DNA of 64,000 nt, taken from the NCBI RefSeq assembly GCF_001514305.1, contig NZ_KQ949078.1:371122-435121 (forward strand), written 5' to 3'. The notes under the pieces are model-generated. The model saw only the letters and a list, made by a program, of their open reading frames with translations, ran no database searches and was not told the origin of the DNA. This DNA is from Streptomyces dysideae. GTDB taxonomy: Bacteria; Actinomycetota; Actinomycetes; Streptomycetales; Streptomycetaceae. A program made the position numbers and the translations under genes. This document shows, piece by piece, positions 21,227 through 29,636 of the stretch; position 1 is the stretch's first letter, and each line of letters starts with the position of its first letter.

Positions 21227-21817
21227 TCAGGCTCCGCGGGCGGTTGCGCCGGGAGTCGAGGCGAGCAGGTGCTGGAGGAGTGCGATCAGGACGCGGGTTC
21301 CGGAGTTGCACTGCCGCGCGTCACACATCACGACGGGTACGTCGGGCTTGAGGTCGAGAGCGGCGCGCACCTCGTCGGCCTCGTAGTGGTAGGCGCCGTC
21401 GAACTCGTTGACGGCCACGATGAAGCCGATGCCGCGCCGCTCGAAGAAGTCGACGGCGGCGAAGCAGTGGTCCAGTCTTCGGGTGTCCGCGAGGACCACG
21501 GCGCCCAGTGCCCCGTTGGACAGTTCGTCCCACATGAACCAGAACCGCTCCTGCCCGGGCGTACCGAACAGGTAGAGGACATGGTTGTCGTCCAGGGTCA
21601 TCCGGCCGAAGTCCATCGCCACGGTGGTGGTCGACTTGTCCTCGATGCCCACCAGGCTGTCGGTGCGGGCGCTGACCTGGGTCAGCAGTTCCTCGGTGCT
21701 CAGCGGCTCGATCTCGCTGACGGCTCCGACGAATGTGGTCTTGCCGACCCCGAAGCCCCCGGCGATGAGGATCTTCAGGGCGGTGGGGAAGGGGTCAGAG
21801 CCGCTTGCGAAGACCAT
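21227..21817 (-). CDS. Conservon GTPase (CvnD type)
   Basis: A 196-residue Ras-like/MglA-like ATP-GTP binding protein. P-loop GGFGVGKTTF at residues 20-29, switch region TTTVAMDFGRM, G3 FGTPGQERF and G4-like AVNEFDGA are visible. It starts inside the upstream DUF742 gene (23-bp overlap), showing translational coupling. In conservons the GTPase works with the kinase, Roadblock and DUF742 proteins in a membrane-associated, G-protein-coupled-receptor-like assembly that influences development and secondary metabolism. Confidence 0.93.
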   Translation of the reverse strand: MVFASGSDPFPTALKILIAGGFGVGKTTFVGAVSEIEPLSTEELLTQVSARTDSLVGIEDKSTTTVAMDFGRMTLDDNHVLYLFGTPGQERFWFMWDELSNGALGAVVLADTRRLDHCFAAVDFFERRGIGFIVAVNEFDGAYHYEADEVRAALDLKPDVPVVMCDARQCNSGTRVLIALLQHLLASTPGATARGA

Positions 21818-22172
21818 GCAGCACCGCCTCCAGGAGGTTTCGGTCGGTCGGGGAGGCCGCCTCGACGGGGCGTGGCGAGCGCAGGGCGAGTGCCTGGTGC
21901 GTCACGAGGTCGGACAGCAGAACTTTGGTGATGACGGCCGGCAGCCGCAGATGAGCGGCCACCTCGGCCACCGAGACGGGCGCGTCGCACAGGGCGAGCA
22001 CCTGGTCGTAGTCGGGGCCGAGGTAGGTCTGCGGCCGGACGCCGGTGGCCATCACGAGGGTGAGCAGGTCGAAGTGCGCCGAGGGTTGGGTGCGGCCGTT
22101 ACTGACGGTGTACGGCCGGACTAAGCGCCCGGCCTCGTCGTCGAGCCACGCCCCGCCCTCCGAGTGCGCCAT
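21795..22172 (-). CDS. Conservon DUF742 protein (CvnC type)
   Basis: 125 residues, starting MAHSEGGAWLDDEAGRLVRP and then PYTVSNGRT, a hallmark of DUF742, followed by a winged-helix-like C-terminal half (QVLALCDAPVSVAEVAAHLR, LPAVITKVLLSDLV). The ATG at 22172 is 2 nt after the Roadblock stop. It probably bridges the Roadblock protein and the GTPase. Confidence 0.93.
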   Translation of the reverse strand: MAHSEGGAWLDDEAGRLVRPYTVSNGRTQPSAHFDLLTLVMATGVRPQTYLGPDYDQVLALCDAPVSVAEVAAHLRLPAVITKVLLSDLVTHQALALRSPRPVEAASPTDRNLLEAVLHGLRKRL

Positions 22173-22174
22173 CC

Positions 22175-22609
22175 TCAGCGCCCCGGATCCATCGACGCCC
22201 CGGCCTGCTGCCGGATCGGCGTGGCCAGGTACGGCCGGACGCTCTTGACCAGCATCGCCATCTCGTAGCCGAGGACGGCCGCGTCGGCCTCCCGGTCGGC
22301 CAGCACGGCCAGACAGGCGCCGGAGCCCGCCGCGCACACGAACAGCAGGGCGGTGTCCAGCTCCACCACCACCTGCCGCACGTCGGCCCCCTGGGCGAAC
22401 TGCACGCCCGCGCTGCGGGCGAGCGAGTGCAGACCGGAGGCCAGGGCGGCCAGGTGTTCCGCCTCGGTCGAGGTCTCGAGGCCGTCGAAGGCCTTCGCCA
22501 GTCCGTCGGAAGACAGCAGCAGGGCGCTGCGGGTGTACGGGACCCGCTGGACGAGTCCGGCCAGGAGCCAGTCCAGATTCTTCGGCTGGCCAGCATGCAT
22601 GTCGCTCAC
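22175..22609 (-). CDS. Conservon Roadblock/LC7 protein (CvnB type)
   Basis: 144 residues from GTG 22609 (AAGGAG upstream; ATG at 22600 is an alternative). Roadblock features: LDWLLAGLVQRVPYTRSALL, LSSDGLAKAFDGL, LAALASGLHSLARSAG, GYEMAMLVKSVRPYL. Such proteins act as activators or partners of the small GTPase encoded two genes downstream. Confidence 0.93.
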   Translation of the reverse strand: MSDMHAGQPKNLDWLLAGLVQRVPYTRSALLLSSDGLAKAFDGLETSTEAEHLAALASGLHSLARSAGVQFAQGADVRQVVVELDTALLFVCAAGSGACLAVLADREADAAVLGYEMAMLVKSVRPYLATPIRQQAGASMDPGR

Positions 22610-22650
22610 GATGGCGTCTATCTCCTTGCTACAAGTACGGAGCCCGCGGG

Positions 22651-24381
22651 TCAGCGAGGGCTGTCGGTGGGGGGCACGTCGGGTTCTTCGTTGTCGGCGA
22701 GGCTGACTCCGCGCCGGAAGCTGGCCATCAGTCCCGGATCATGCTCCACCTCTTGCTCATCGCCCCGGCGGGGGACGGGTCCGTTCCGGAGCTCGGGCAC
22801 CAGGTTCTCCTGCGCGCGGCGCTGTGGCAGCAGTGGCCGCTCGTCCCCGGCGGCCCTGCCGGGCGTGGGCCGGTGGTCGTACGGTGCCGGGGGCGCGGCC
22901 TCCCGGGTCCGCTGGTCGTACGGCGCCGCCTCCCGGGTCCGCTGCTGCGGCGCGGGCATCGGCATCGACGCGGCCGCGGCGGCGGACCGGGCCGGCGGCA
23001 GCGGCTGCCGCAGCGTCGGCGACGGCGCCGACGACGGGGCCACGGGGTGGTGGGCGGGGGCCGCCTGTACGGCCTGGTACTGCGGGAGGGCCTGGACCGG
23101 GGGCGCCTGGGGCGGCGGGGACATCTCGGCGGCCGCCTGGGCGGGGGCGTCGGCGTGCTCGTCGCCCATCAGGCCGCGCGGGATGACCAGGACGGCCTGG
23201 ACACCGCCGTAGATGTTGCTCTGCAGCCGGACCGCGATGCCGTGCCGGCGGGCCAGCGCGGACACCACGTACAGGCCGATACGGCCGTCGGCGAGCAGCT
23301 TGCTGAGGTCGATGTGGTCCGGCTCGGCGAGCAGCGCGTTGGTCCGCGCCTGCTCCTGCGGCGACATGCCGAGACCGCGGTCCTCCACCTCGACGGCCAG
23401 CCCGGCGGTCACGTGCTGGGCGCGCAGCAGCACCTGGGTGTGAGGCTCGGAGAACATCGTGGCGTTCTCGACCAGCTCGGCGAGCAGGTGGATGACGTCG
23501 GCGACGGCGTGGCCGCGCAGCGTCCCCTCGATCGGCGGCACCAGCTTGACCCTCGAGTAGTGCTCGACCTCGGCGATCGAGGACCGCAGCACCTCGGTCA
23601 GGGTCACCGGGCGGGTCCACTGCCGGCGGGACACCGAGCCGCCGAGCACGGCGACGTTCTCCGCGTGGCGGCGGATGCGGGTGGCCAGGTGGTCGACGTG
23701 GAAGAGGCCCTTGAGCAGCTCCGGGTCCTCGACCTCGTTCTCGAGCTGGTCGAGCATGTTGATCGCGCGGTGCACGAGCGACTGCAGGCGCCGGGCGAGG
23801 TTGACGAAGACCTCGACCTTCTCCTCGCTGTCCGGTGCGACGGCCCGGGAGAGCTGTGCCGCCTCGGCCACGACGTTCCGCGCCTGCCAGATGCCGACGC
23901 TCATCTCGTACGCGAGACGGCCGGGGGTGTCCGCCGGGGGCGGACCGTGGGTGAACGGAACCTGCTCCACCGGCTCGCCCTGCTCCAGCCGGCGCAGCGC
24001 GTCCTGCAGATCGGCCTGGCCCGCGGCGACGGTGCGCCGCAGCGACGCGTACTGCCGGGACACGTCCCGGTCCTCGGCCCGGCCGAAGAGCACGGCACCG
24101 GTCAGCACGGCGAAGCCGAGGACGGCGCCGCCGGTGAGTACGGCCCAGGTGGTCGCGTCGGCCGTGCCCTCCTGAGTGCGCAGGACGAAGAGGACCAGAG
24201 CGATGCCGAGGAGCCCCATGAGGCCGGCCGGAAGAACGGCCAGGCGAACCACATGGGAACGAATGGCTGAATATGACGGCCCGTCCTGAGCGGGGGGTCT
24301 GGCGTGTCTGTTACGTGCCGAGACCGTCTCGGCCACCCGACCAGGCTCCGAACGCACTGCATAGGAGGGGGTTTCGGGCAT
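22651..24381 (-). CDS. Conservon sensor histidine kinase-like protein (CvnA type)
   Basis: 576 residues from ATG 24381 (GAGAGGA 6 nt upstream). Two membrane segments (about residues 45-65, VVRLAVLPAGLMGLLGIALV, and 75-100) flank a very short external loop. A helical dimerisation region (NLARRLQSLVHRAINMLDQL) and a HATPase_c domain follow: N box LLAELVENATMFSEP, G1 VEDRGLGMSP, G2 GLYVVSALARRHGI. No phospho-acceptor H box typical of true kinases is evident. The last ~180 residues are Pro/Ala/Gln-rich and disordered. It heads the operon cvnA-B-C-D-GAF. Confidence 0.92.
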   Translation of the reverse strand: MPETPSYAVRSEPGRVAETVSARNRHARPPAQDGPSYSAIRSHVVRLAVLPAGLMGLLGIALVLFVLRTQEGTADATTWAVLTGGAVLGFAVLTGAVLFGRAEDRDVSRQYASLRRTVAAGQADLQDALRRLEQGEPVEQVPFTHGPPPADTPGRLAYEMSVGIWQARNVVAEAAQLSRAVAPDSEEKVEVFVNLARRLQSLVHRAINMLDQLENEVEDPELLKGLFHVDHLATRIRRHAENVAVLGGSVSRRQWTRPVTLTEVLRSSIAEVEHYSRVKLVPPIEGTLRGHAVADVIHLLAELVENATMFSEPHTQVLLRAQHVTAGLAVEVEDRGLGMSPQEQARTNALLAEPDHIDLSKLLADGRIGLYVVSALARRHGIAVRLQSNIYGGVQAVLVIPRGLMGDEHADAPAQAAAEMSPPPQAPPVQALPQYQAVQAAPAHHPVAPSSAPSPTLRQPLPPARSAAAAASMPMPAPQQRTREAAPYDQRTREAAPPAPYDHRPTPGRAAGDERPLLPQRRAQENLVPELRNGPVPRRGDEQEVEHDPGLMASFRRGVSLADNEEPDVPPTDSPR

Positions 24382-24604
24382 CGGAGTCCTCTCGATCAAG
24401 GAGCTGGGACGCACGGCGCGCAGCGCGGACCAACCGTCAACTCCGGCATGGAATCAGACAGTTAATAGGGCAGTCAGCCTACGCCACCCTCCTCAATCTG
24501 GCGTAATCGCAGGATCGCTGGATGGATCCCCGGCACGCCGAAACGATTTTTCGGCGCTCTTGGTGTAGAGCATCACCAAGAAACCGCCCCCCGACGCCAC
24601 CCCC
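24382..24604. promoter_or_regulatory. Upstream region of the conservon operon
   Basis: 223 bp, relatively AT-rich around 24440-24560 (for example AATCAGACAGTTAATAGG). It is the likely promoter area of the minus-strand conservon. No specific operator was identified. Confidence 0.4.
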
Positions 24605-25263
24605 TCACGGGCTCTCCGGCGGCCGCAATCCCGTGCAGTTCCCGCGCCTGACCTGGTCCTTCGCGAACGCGGCCACGTACTCACGCAGCAGCACACGCTG
24701 CTCCTCCCGCTCGGTCGCCGTCGGAGGCCCGGGCGCATCCTCGCCCTCCTCCCGGGCCCGGTGGTCGTAGCTCCAGTGCGCGGCGAAGCCGGTGTTCTCG
24801 CCCTCGCACCGGGGCGACGGCCCATGACCGGTCCTCGGTCAGTGCAGGTTTCCAGACACCGCCGCCCATCGCCAGCGAATCGGGTCCCGAGCCCAACTCG
24901 CCCACGTTCGTGCCCCAGTCCCCACGCCGGCTGGTGAGTTCGACGAGCCGCCGACCCCGGGTCTTCCTCGGCCTCTCCGGCCGCGCGCAGGGTACAGCGT
25001 CCGACGACCCCGCCGTTGGCGATGGTCATACGTACCGTCCCGTCGCGTCCCTCCGCCGGGACGCGGGTGGTGGCGAGCGCGTCGCAGGCGGTGCCCTTCG
25101 CCTCCGCGCGGGGCACATACGTACCGGTGTCCGGCACCGCTCCGGCCGCCGGCGCGGGCAGCGGCTCGCACGCCTCCGAATCGCCTCCGCGCGGGGCACA
25201 TACGTACCGGTGTCCGGCACCGCTCCGGCCGCCGGCGCGGGCAGCGGCTCGCACGCCTCCGAA
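24605..25263 (-). pseudogene. Decayed exported protein or lipoprotein gene
   Basis: Minus-strand frames read, in order, EACEPLPAPAAGAVPDTGTY, CDALATTRVPAEGRDGTVRM, TIANGGVVGRCTLRAAGEAE, then after frame changes RRLVELTSRRGDWGTNVGEL, WAVAPVR, and GFAAHWSYDHRAREEGEDAP with C-terminus LREYVAAFAKDQVRRGNCTG and a stop at 24605. Third-position GC is high in each piece. At least two frameshifts break it. An 83-bp tandem duplication (25098-25263) repeats its N-terminal part out of frame. Product family not recognised. Confidence 0.55.
25098..25263. repeat. Perfect 83-bp tandem duplication
   Basis: Bases 25098-25180 and 25181-25263 appear identical, both starting TCGCCTCCGCGCGGGGCAC and ending GCACGCCTCCGAA. 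The length is not a multiple of three, so it breaks any reading frame through it. Confidence 0.85.
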
Positions 25264-25611
25264 CTGCTGCACGGCATCCGGGTGGTGGCCGCCGGCGAGA
25301 GCGTGCTCGCCCCGTCCGTGACCCGTCGCCTCATCGGCCACTACGCGTCCCGGCCGGGCACCGCGATCCCGGCCGGGAGCTCCCCCGAGCCGGACAGCCT
25401 GACCGGCGGCCAACGAAACGTCCTCACCCTGGTCGCGTCCGGCCTCACCAACGCGGAGACCGGCGAGCAACTCGGCATCACCGTAGGCACCGTGAAATCC
25501 CACGCGAACGCACTGCTGCGCAAACTCGGGCTGCGCGACAGCGTCCAGAGGACGATCCCTGCGTACGACCTCGGCCTCGCCCGCCCGAACCCACCCGGCA
25601 CCCACCTCTGA
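25264..25611 (+). pseudogene. LuxR/NarL response-regulator C-terminal fragment
   Basis: From ELLHGIRVVAAGESVLAPSV the frame continues through a complete LuxR helix-turn-helix: LTGGQRNVLTLVASGLTNAE, TGEQLGITVGTVKSHANALL, RKLGLRDSVQRT, to a stop at 25611. The phospho-receiver domain is missing; it is replaced upstream by the duplicated sequence and the minus-strand pseudogene. Without a start and receiver it is considered a remnant. Confidence 0.7.
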
Positions 25612-25644
25612 CAGTCCCGGCGCCCCGAAGCTCCGCAGAGCGGA

Positions 25645-26220
25645 TCAGCGGCTGCTCGTCCAGCTGTGGGCCACGTCGACCACCAGGCGGTCGGACAGCT
25701 GGAGCACCCGGAACGGCAGCCGGGCACGGACCCCGAGACCGATCTGCGTCTCGCCCTCGAAACTGCCGGCGAACCGGGTGTCCCGGAAGGTGCGGTATCC
25801 GCTGATGTCCACACCGGGCAGGGGACGGGCCACCCGCCCCGGGTACACCTGTGCGCCGCTCTCCGGGTCGTAACTCGGCGCGGCGACCCGGACTTCGAGT
25901 ACGGCACCGCCGCCGACCGGGATGTAGTTGCCGGAGCCGGCCTGGTGGAGCCGGTCGACGTAGCTGACGTAGTAGCCGACGGCACCCCCGCCGGGGACGT
26001 CGAACACCATGCGGTCGAAGCAGTCGTGCCGGCCGGTCCTGATGTCCGCCAGCGGCACGCCCCCGGCGGTCACACCGCCCTTGACGCCGCTGCCCCAGCC
26101 CGTCGGGCAGACGGTGGCGCGTGTGGCGGCCGCCGGGGCGGCGCCCACGGTGCTCGCACTCGCCCCCAGCGCGGTACCCGCGAGGGCGAGTGCCGCCACT
26201 GCCGCTCCTATTCGTCGCAT
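25645..26220 (-). CDS. Secreted AMIN-like domain protein
   Basis: 191 residues from ATG 26220 (AAGGGGGACAAC before it). A Sec signal peptide MRRIGAAVAALALAGTALGA ends near GAAPAAA. The mature part has two likely disulfide cysteines (TVCPTGWGSG, RHDCFDRMVFD) and beta-rich segments VGYYVSYVDRLH, RVAAPSYDPESGAQVY, FEGETQIGLGVRARLPFRVL and DRLVVDVAHSW, like the actinobacterial AMIN-like family. A role in cell-wall binding is possible but unproven. Confidence 0.75.
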   Translation of the reverse strand: MRRIGAAVAALALAGTALGASASTVGAAPAAATRATVCPTGWGSGVKGGVTAGGVPLADIRTGRHDCFDRMVFDVPGGGAVGYYVSYVDRLHQAGSGNYIPVGGGAVLEVRVAAPSYDPESGAQVYPGRVARPLPGVDISGYRTFRDTRFAGSFEGETQIGLGVRARLPFRVLQLSDRLVVDVAHSWTSSR

Positions 26221-26315
26221 GTTGTCCCCCTTGGTCGTGTAAGGCCGATATTTGAATAAGACGACCGGGTATGAGGAAAGGTTGCACGCTGGCGGGACGA
26301 ACGGAAGACGTAAGT

Positions 26316-26359
26316 CGTGAGACGTGAGACGTGAGACGTGAGACGTGAGAGACGTGAGA
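26316..26359. repeat. Heptamer tandem repeat CGTGAGA before the glycosylase gene
   Basis: Five perfect copies of CGTGAGA run from 26316 to 26350, and a sixth at 26353-26359 after a 2-bp spacer. The array ends 13 bp before the fpg-like start and takes the place of a normal leader, so copy-number change could alter spacing or translation. Confidence 0.9.
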
Positions 26360-26372
26360 GAGGACGTGCCCC

Positions 26373-27161
26373 ATGCCTGAGCTGCCGGACGTCGAGGGGT
26401 TCCGGAAGGTGCTCGAGTCCTGCGTGAAGGGGAGGGTCGTCCAGCGCGTCGAGGTGCGCGACGCGGGCGTCCTGCACGGGGTGAGCGCCCGGCGGCTGCG
26501 CGAAGCGCTGGAAGGCCGGCGTTTCACCGAGCCGGAGCGCCACGGGAAGTGGCTGCTGGCCCGTACCGGCGGTCCCACCCTCGTTCTGCACTTCGGCATG
26601 ACCGGGCAACTGGTGTGCGCCCGTCCCGACGACGCGGTAGAGGCCCACGACCGCGTCCTGTTCACCGTGGCCCGTGACCGTCAGCTCCGCTACCGCGACC
26701 AGCGCAAGCTCCAGGGCCTCTGGCTGGCCGAGGAGGAGTTGGAGGTCGCGCGGCTGCTGGACGGCCAGGGGCCCGACGCGATGGCGGTGGACCGTGCGGA
26801 GTTCGAGTCCGCGCTCGCGGCCCGCCGGGGCAGCGTGAAGACGGTCCTCACCGACCAGTCCGTCCTGGCCGGGCTCGGCAACCTGCTGGCCGACGAGATC
26901 CTGTGGCGCGCCCGGCTGCGTCCCGCCAACCGGGCGAGCGATCTCACCGAGTCCGACCGCCGTCGCCTGTACACCCAGATGCGTCGCACCCTGCGCTCCG
27001 CGGTCACCGCGGGCTGCGTCCCGCCGCGCGACTCCTGGCTCACCGGCCACCGCGACGACCCCGACCCGGCCTGTCCGCGCTGCGGCACCTCCCTGCGCCG
27101 GTCCCGTATGGCCGGCCGCGGCACGGTGTGGTGCCCACGGTGCCAGCCCGACGGGGCCTGA
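26373..27161 (+). CDS. Fpg/Nei family DNA glycosylase
   Basis: 262 residues. The catalytic N-terminus is MPELPDVEG, with the Pro nucleophile and the first Glu retained and the second Glu of PELPEVE changed to Asp. The beta-hairpin Lys is in ERHGKWLLA. The helix-two-turn-helix is TDQSVLAGLGNLLADEILW. The C-terminal zinc finger has two CPRC pairs (DPACPRCGTSL and VWCPRCQPDGA). It excises oxidised bases and nicks the strand at the abasic site. It starts right after a heptamer repeat array and converges on the TetR gene. Confidence 0.9.
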   Translation: MPELPDVEGFRKVLESCVKGRVVQRVEVRDAGVLHGVSARRLREALEGRRFTEPERHGKWLLARTGGPTLVLHFGMTGQLVCARPDDAVEAHDRVLFTVARDRQLRYRDQRKLQGLWLAEEELEVARLLDGQGPDAMAVDRAEFESALAARRGSVKTVLTDQSVLAGLGNLLADEILWRARLRPANRASDLTESDRRRLYTQMRRTLRSAVTAGCVPPRDSWLTGHRDDPDPACPRCGTSLRRSRMAGRGTVWCPRCQPDGA

Positions 27162-27212
27162 CCGCACCGCTGTCGGCCGCCGCCGGCTGCTACACCGGCG
27201 CGATCCTCACCC

Positions 27213-27833
27213 TCACTCTCGCCCCTGCCCAGGGGTGTGGAAGATCCGGTCGAGGTGGTGGCCCAGGACCGCGGCGGCGGACTCCGGGCCGCGCTGGCCG
27301 ACGAGGATGCCGGTGCCGAGCCCGGCGGAGAGGGCGAGCAGGCCGGCGGCCTCCAGTCGCGGGTCCACGCCGGGCCGCAGCAGATCCGCCTCCCGCGCCT
27401 GCCGGAGGAGTTCGGTCACGGCGTCCTCGGCGGCGTCGGGGTTCTTGATGAAGGGCTGGGCGGCGAGTGCCTGGTCGGTCACGGCCAGCACGGCGTACGA
27501 GGTGTAGACGAAGTGGAAGGTGCGGCTCTCCTCGTCGGTCGGCAGCGCCGCCATCAGCAGCGCCTCGACCATCGCGCGCGGACCGGGGCTGTCCCCGGCG
27601 GCCCGCACCCGGGAAGTGGCCCGTTCCCCGAACCTCTCCGCCAGGTGCTCGAGGCCGAAGAGCAGCAGCTTCTCCTTGGTCTCGAAGTAGTACTGCACCA
27701 ACCGCAGGGACACGCCCGCCTCCGCCGCCACATCCCGCATCCCCACGGCATGCAGCCCACGCCGCCCGGCGACCCGGACGAGCGCCTCGGCGATCTGGCT
27801 GCGCCGCTCTGCGTGGTCCACGCGCTTGGGCAT
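27213..27833 (-). CDS. TetR-family transcriptional repressor
   Basis: 206 residues. N-terminal helix-turn-helix: RRSQIAEALVRVAGRRGLHA, VGMRDVAAEAGVSLRLVQYY, FETKEKLLLFGLEHL. The C-terminal ligand domain is diverse (FVYTSYAVLAVTDQALAAQP). It is divergent from the hydrolase gene at 27986, and a long palindrome lies between them, so it probably represses both genes until a ligand (perhaps a substrate of the hydrolase) binds. Confidence 0.92.
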   Translation of the reverse strand: MPKRVDHAERRSQIAEALVRVAGRRGLHAVGMRDVAAEAGVSLRLVQYYFETKEKLLLFGLEHLAERFGERATSRVRAAGDSPGPRAMVEALLMAALPTDEESRTFHFVYTSYAVLAVTDQALAAQPFIKNPDAAEDAVTELLRQAREADLLRPGVDPRLEAAGLLALSAGLGTGILVGQRGPESAAAVLGHHLDRIFHTPGQGRE

Positions 27834-27923
27834 CGCCGGTTCTCCGCTCGTCGAGTTTCCGCTGGCATGGCTGGTACGGCTGGTACGCCCCAGGGGCAGG
27901 CCGCATCATCGGATGACTTTGAT

Positions 27924-27959
27924 GATACAGCCGTACCAAATCAATGGTACGTTCGTATC
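27924..27959. promoter_or_regulatory. Two-part palindromic operator in the TetR/hydrolase intergenic region
   Basis: Outer arms GATAC (27924-27928) and GTATC (27955-27959) and inner arms CGTACC (27932-27937) and GGTACG (27946-27951) share one exact centre at 27941.5. The size and dyad fit a TetR-family operator. It would also overlap the promoter of the hydrolase, whose true GTG start is 27 bp further on. Confidence 0.8.
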
Positions 27960-27985
27960 ACGAAACCGAGCCTCCGGAGGTGGCC

Positions 27986-28909
27986 GTGTCCGAGACCGCT
28001 GTCCGTGCCCGAGCCGATGTCGGCCGTTATGTGAGCGATGCCTGGCGCGACCGCTACTTCGCGGCCTGCGACGCGGTGTACGCGCTGGGAGCGCCGGCGC
28101 TCGCGGAACAGGACGTGGAGACGTCGTTCGGCACCACGCACGTCTACCGCTACGGCCCCGTGGACGAGGCCGCCCGATCCCGCACCCCTGTCGTCCTGGT
28201 GCATGGGGCGGGCTCCTGCTCCGCCATGTGGTACCCGAACACCCCCGCCCTCAGCGCCGACCGCCCGGTCTACGCGATCGACACCCCGGGCGATCCCGGC
28301 CGCAGTGTGCAGCGCGAACCGATCCACCCACCGGAGCGCGCCGCACAGTGGCTGGACGAGACACTCGCCGGCCTCGGCCTCGACCGCGTACACCTCGTCG
28401 GTACCTCCTACGGCGGCTGGCTCGCCCTGAACCAGGCGCACCGCGGCCCGGGCCGCCTCGCCTCCGTCACGCTGCTCGACCCCGGCGGCCTGGAGAGGGT
28501 GGGGCTCCGCTTCTTCGTCTGGATCTTCGCCGGCCTGTTCGCGACCTTCGCCCCCAAGCCCCTCCGTCCACGACTGGCGGCCTGGCTGGAACAGCCGGTG
28601 CTCGTCGTGCCGGAACTGCGCACCATGATCAGAACGGCCGTCCGCGCCTACCGCATACGCCGCCCGGCCCCGCTCCCCCTGACCGAGGCGGAACTCTCCA
28701 CCGTCCAAACCCCCCTCTATCTGGTGCTCGGCAAGCGAAGCCTCCTCGTGCGCCCGCAGCGACAGGCGGAACGTGTGCCGCGCCTGGTCCGCGGCGCCCG
28801 GGCCGAGATCATCTCCGGCACGGGCCACGGACCGCAGATCGACCACGCGGAGGAGACCAACCGACGGATGCTGACCTTCATGGCCGCCGTCGACCGCGGG
28901 CGACCGTGA
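27986..28909 (+). CDS. Alpha/beta hydrolase regulated by the divergent TetR
   Basis: 307 residues from GTG 27986, chosen because GGAGG lies 5-10 nt upstream and the ATG at 27944 falls inside the operator. Fold motifs: oxyanion VVLVHGAGSCSAMW, nucleophile elbow LVGTSYGGWLAL (Ser), acid in ELSTVQTPLYLVLGKRSLL region, and catalytic His in IISGTGHGPQIDH. An intracellular esterase, lactonase or epoxide-hydrolase relative; the substrate is unknown. Confidence 0.88.
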   Translation: MSETAVRARADVGRYVSDAWRDRYFAACDAVYALGAPALAEQDVETSFGTTHVYRYGPVDEAARSRTPVVLVHGAGSCSAMWYPNTPALSADRPVYAIDTPGDPGRSVQREPIHPPERAAQWLDETLAGLGLDRVHLVGTSYGGWLALNQAHRGPGRLASVTLLDPGGLERVGLRFFVWIFAGLFATFAPKPLRPRLAAWLEQPVLVVPELRTMIRTAVRAYRIRRPAPLPLTEAELSTVQTPLYLVLGKRSLLVRPQRQAERVPRLVRGARAEIISGTGHGPQIDHAEETNRRMLTFMAAVDRGRP

Positions 28910-29012
28910 CCGTCAACTCTGTCGGCGCCGGTAGCGCCGCCGGCATGCGTGTGGCGCAGGTCACGGGAAGTCGGTGTGGAGTGCCGGACAGCTCATTGAG
29001 GTGAGCACTCAT

Positions 29013-29636
29013 ATGCGTACCCGGATACGGGCCGGGGACTCGAGCGCGTTCGCCGAGCTGTACGACACATACGCGCGCGCGGTCTACAACCATGCCTTCC
29101 GGCTGGCCGCCGACTGGTCGACGGCCGAGGACGTGATGGCCGCGACCTTCATGGAGGCCTGGCGGCTGCGCGACAAGGTCGATCCGGAGGGCGGTTCCCT
29201 GCGGCCGTGGCTGCTGGGCATCGCCACCAACACGGCGCGCAACCAGTTCCGGAGCAACCGGCGGTACCGGGCGGCGGCGGAGGCGGCCGCGGCGGCCGAA
29301 CTGTCGGTGCCCGACCATGCCGACGCGGTGGCCGACCGGCTCGACGACCGACAGCGCCTCGCCACGGCACTCACCGCGCTCGCGGCGCTGCGCCGACCGG
29401 AACGCGAGGTCATCGCGCTCTGCCTGGGGGAGGGCCTGGACTACGAGGCCGCGGCGGAGGCGCTCGGCATTCCGGTCGGCACGGTCGCGTCCCGGCTCTC
29501 CCGCGCCCGCAAGAAGCTCCGCAAGGTTTCCGGGGTCGAAGAAAGTCTCGGGAAACGGGAAGTCGCCCGCCCCGGCCGACAGACAAGAGGCGATCACGCA
29601 CACGCGATCCGGCCCGCACAGGAAGGAAACCGATGA
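29013..29636 (+). CDS. ECF-family RNA polymerase sigma factor
   Basis: 207 residues from ATG 29013 (GAGGTGAG 7 nt upstream). Region 2: FAELYDTYARAVYNHAFRLA, DWSTAEDVMAATFMEAWRL, PWLLGIATNTARNQFRSNRR. Region 4: ALTALAALRRPEREVIALC, LDYEAAAEALGIPVGTVASR, LSRARKKL. The C-terminal ~35 residues are extra. Its stop overlaps the start of the next gene (ATGA), a membrane protein that probably acts as its anti-sigma or target. Confidence 0.93.
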   Translation: MRTRIRAGDSSAFAELYDTYARAVYNHAFRLAADWSTAEDVMAATFMEAWRLRDKVDPEGGSLRPWLLGIATNTARNQFRSNRRYRAAAEAAAAAELSVPDHADAVADRLDDRQRLATALTALAALRRPEREVIALCLGEGLDYEAAAEALGIPVGTVASRLSRARKKLRKVSGVEESLGKREVARPGRQTRGDHAHAIRPAQEGNR

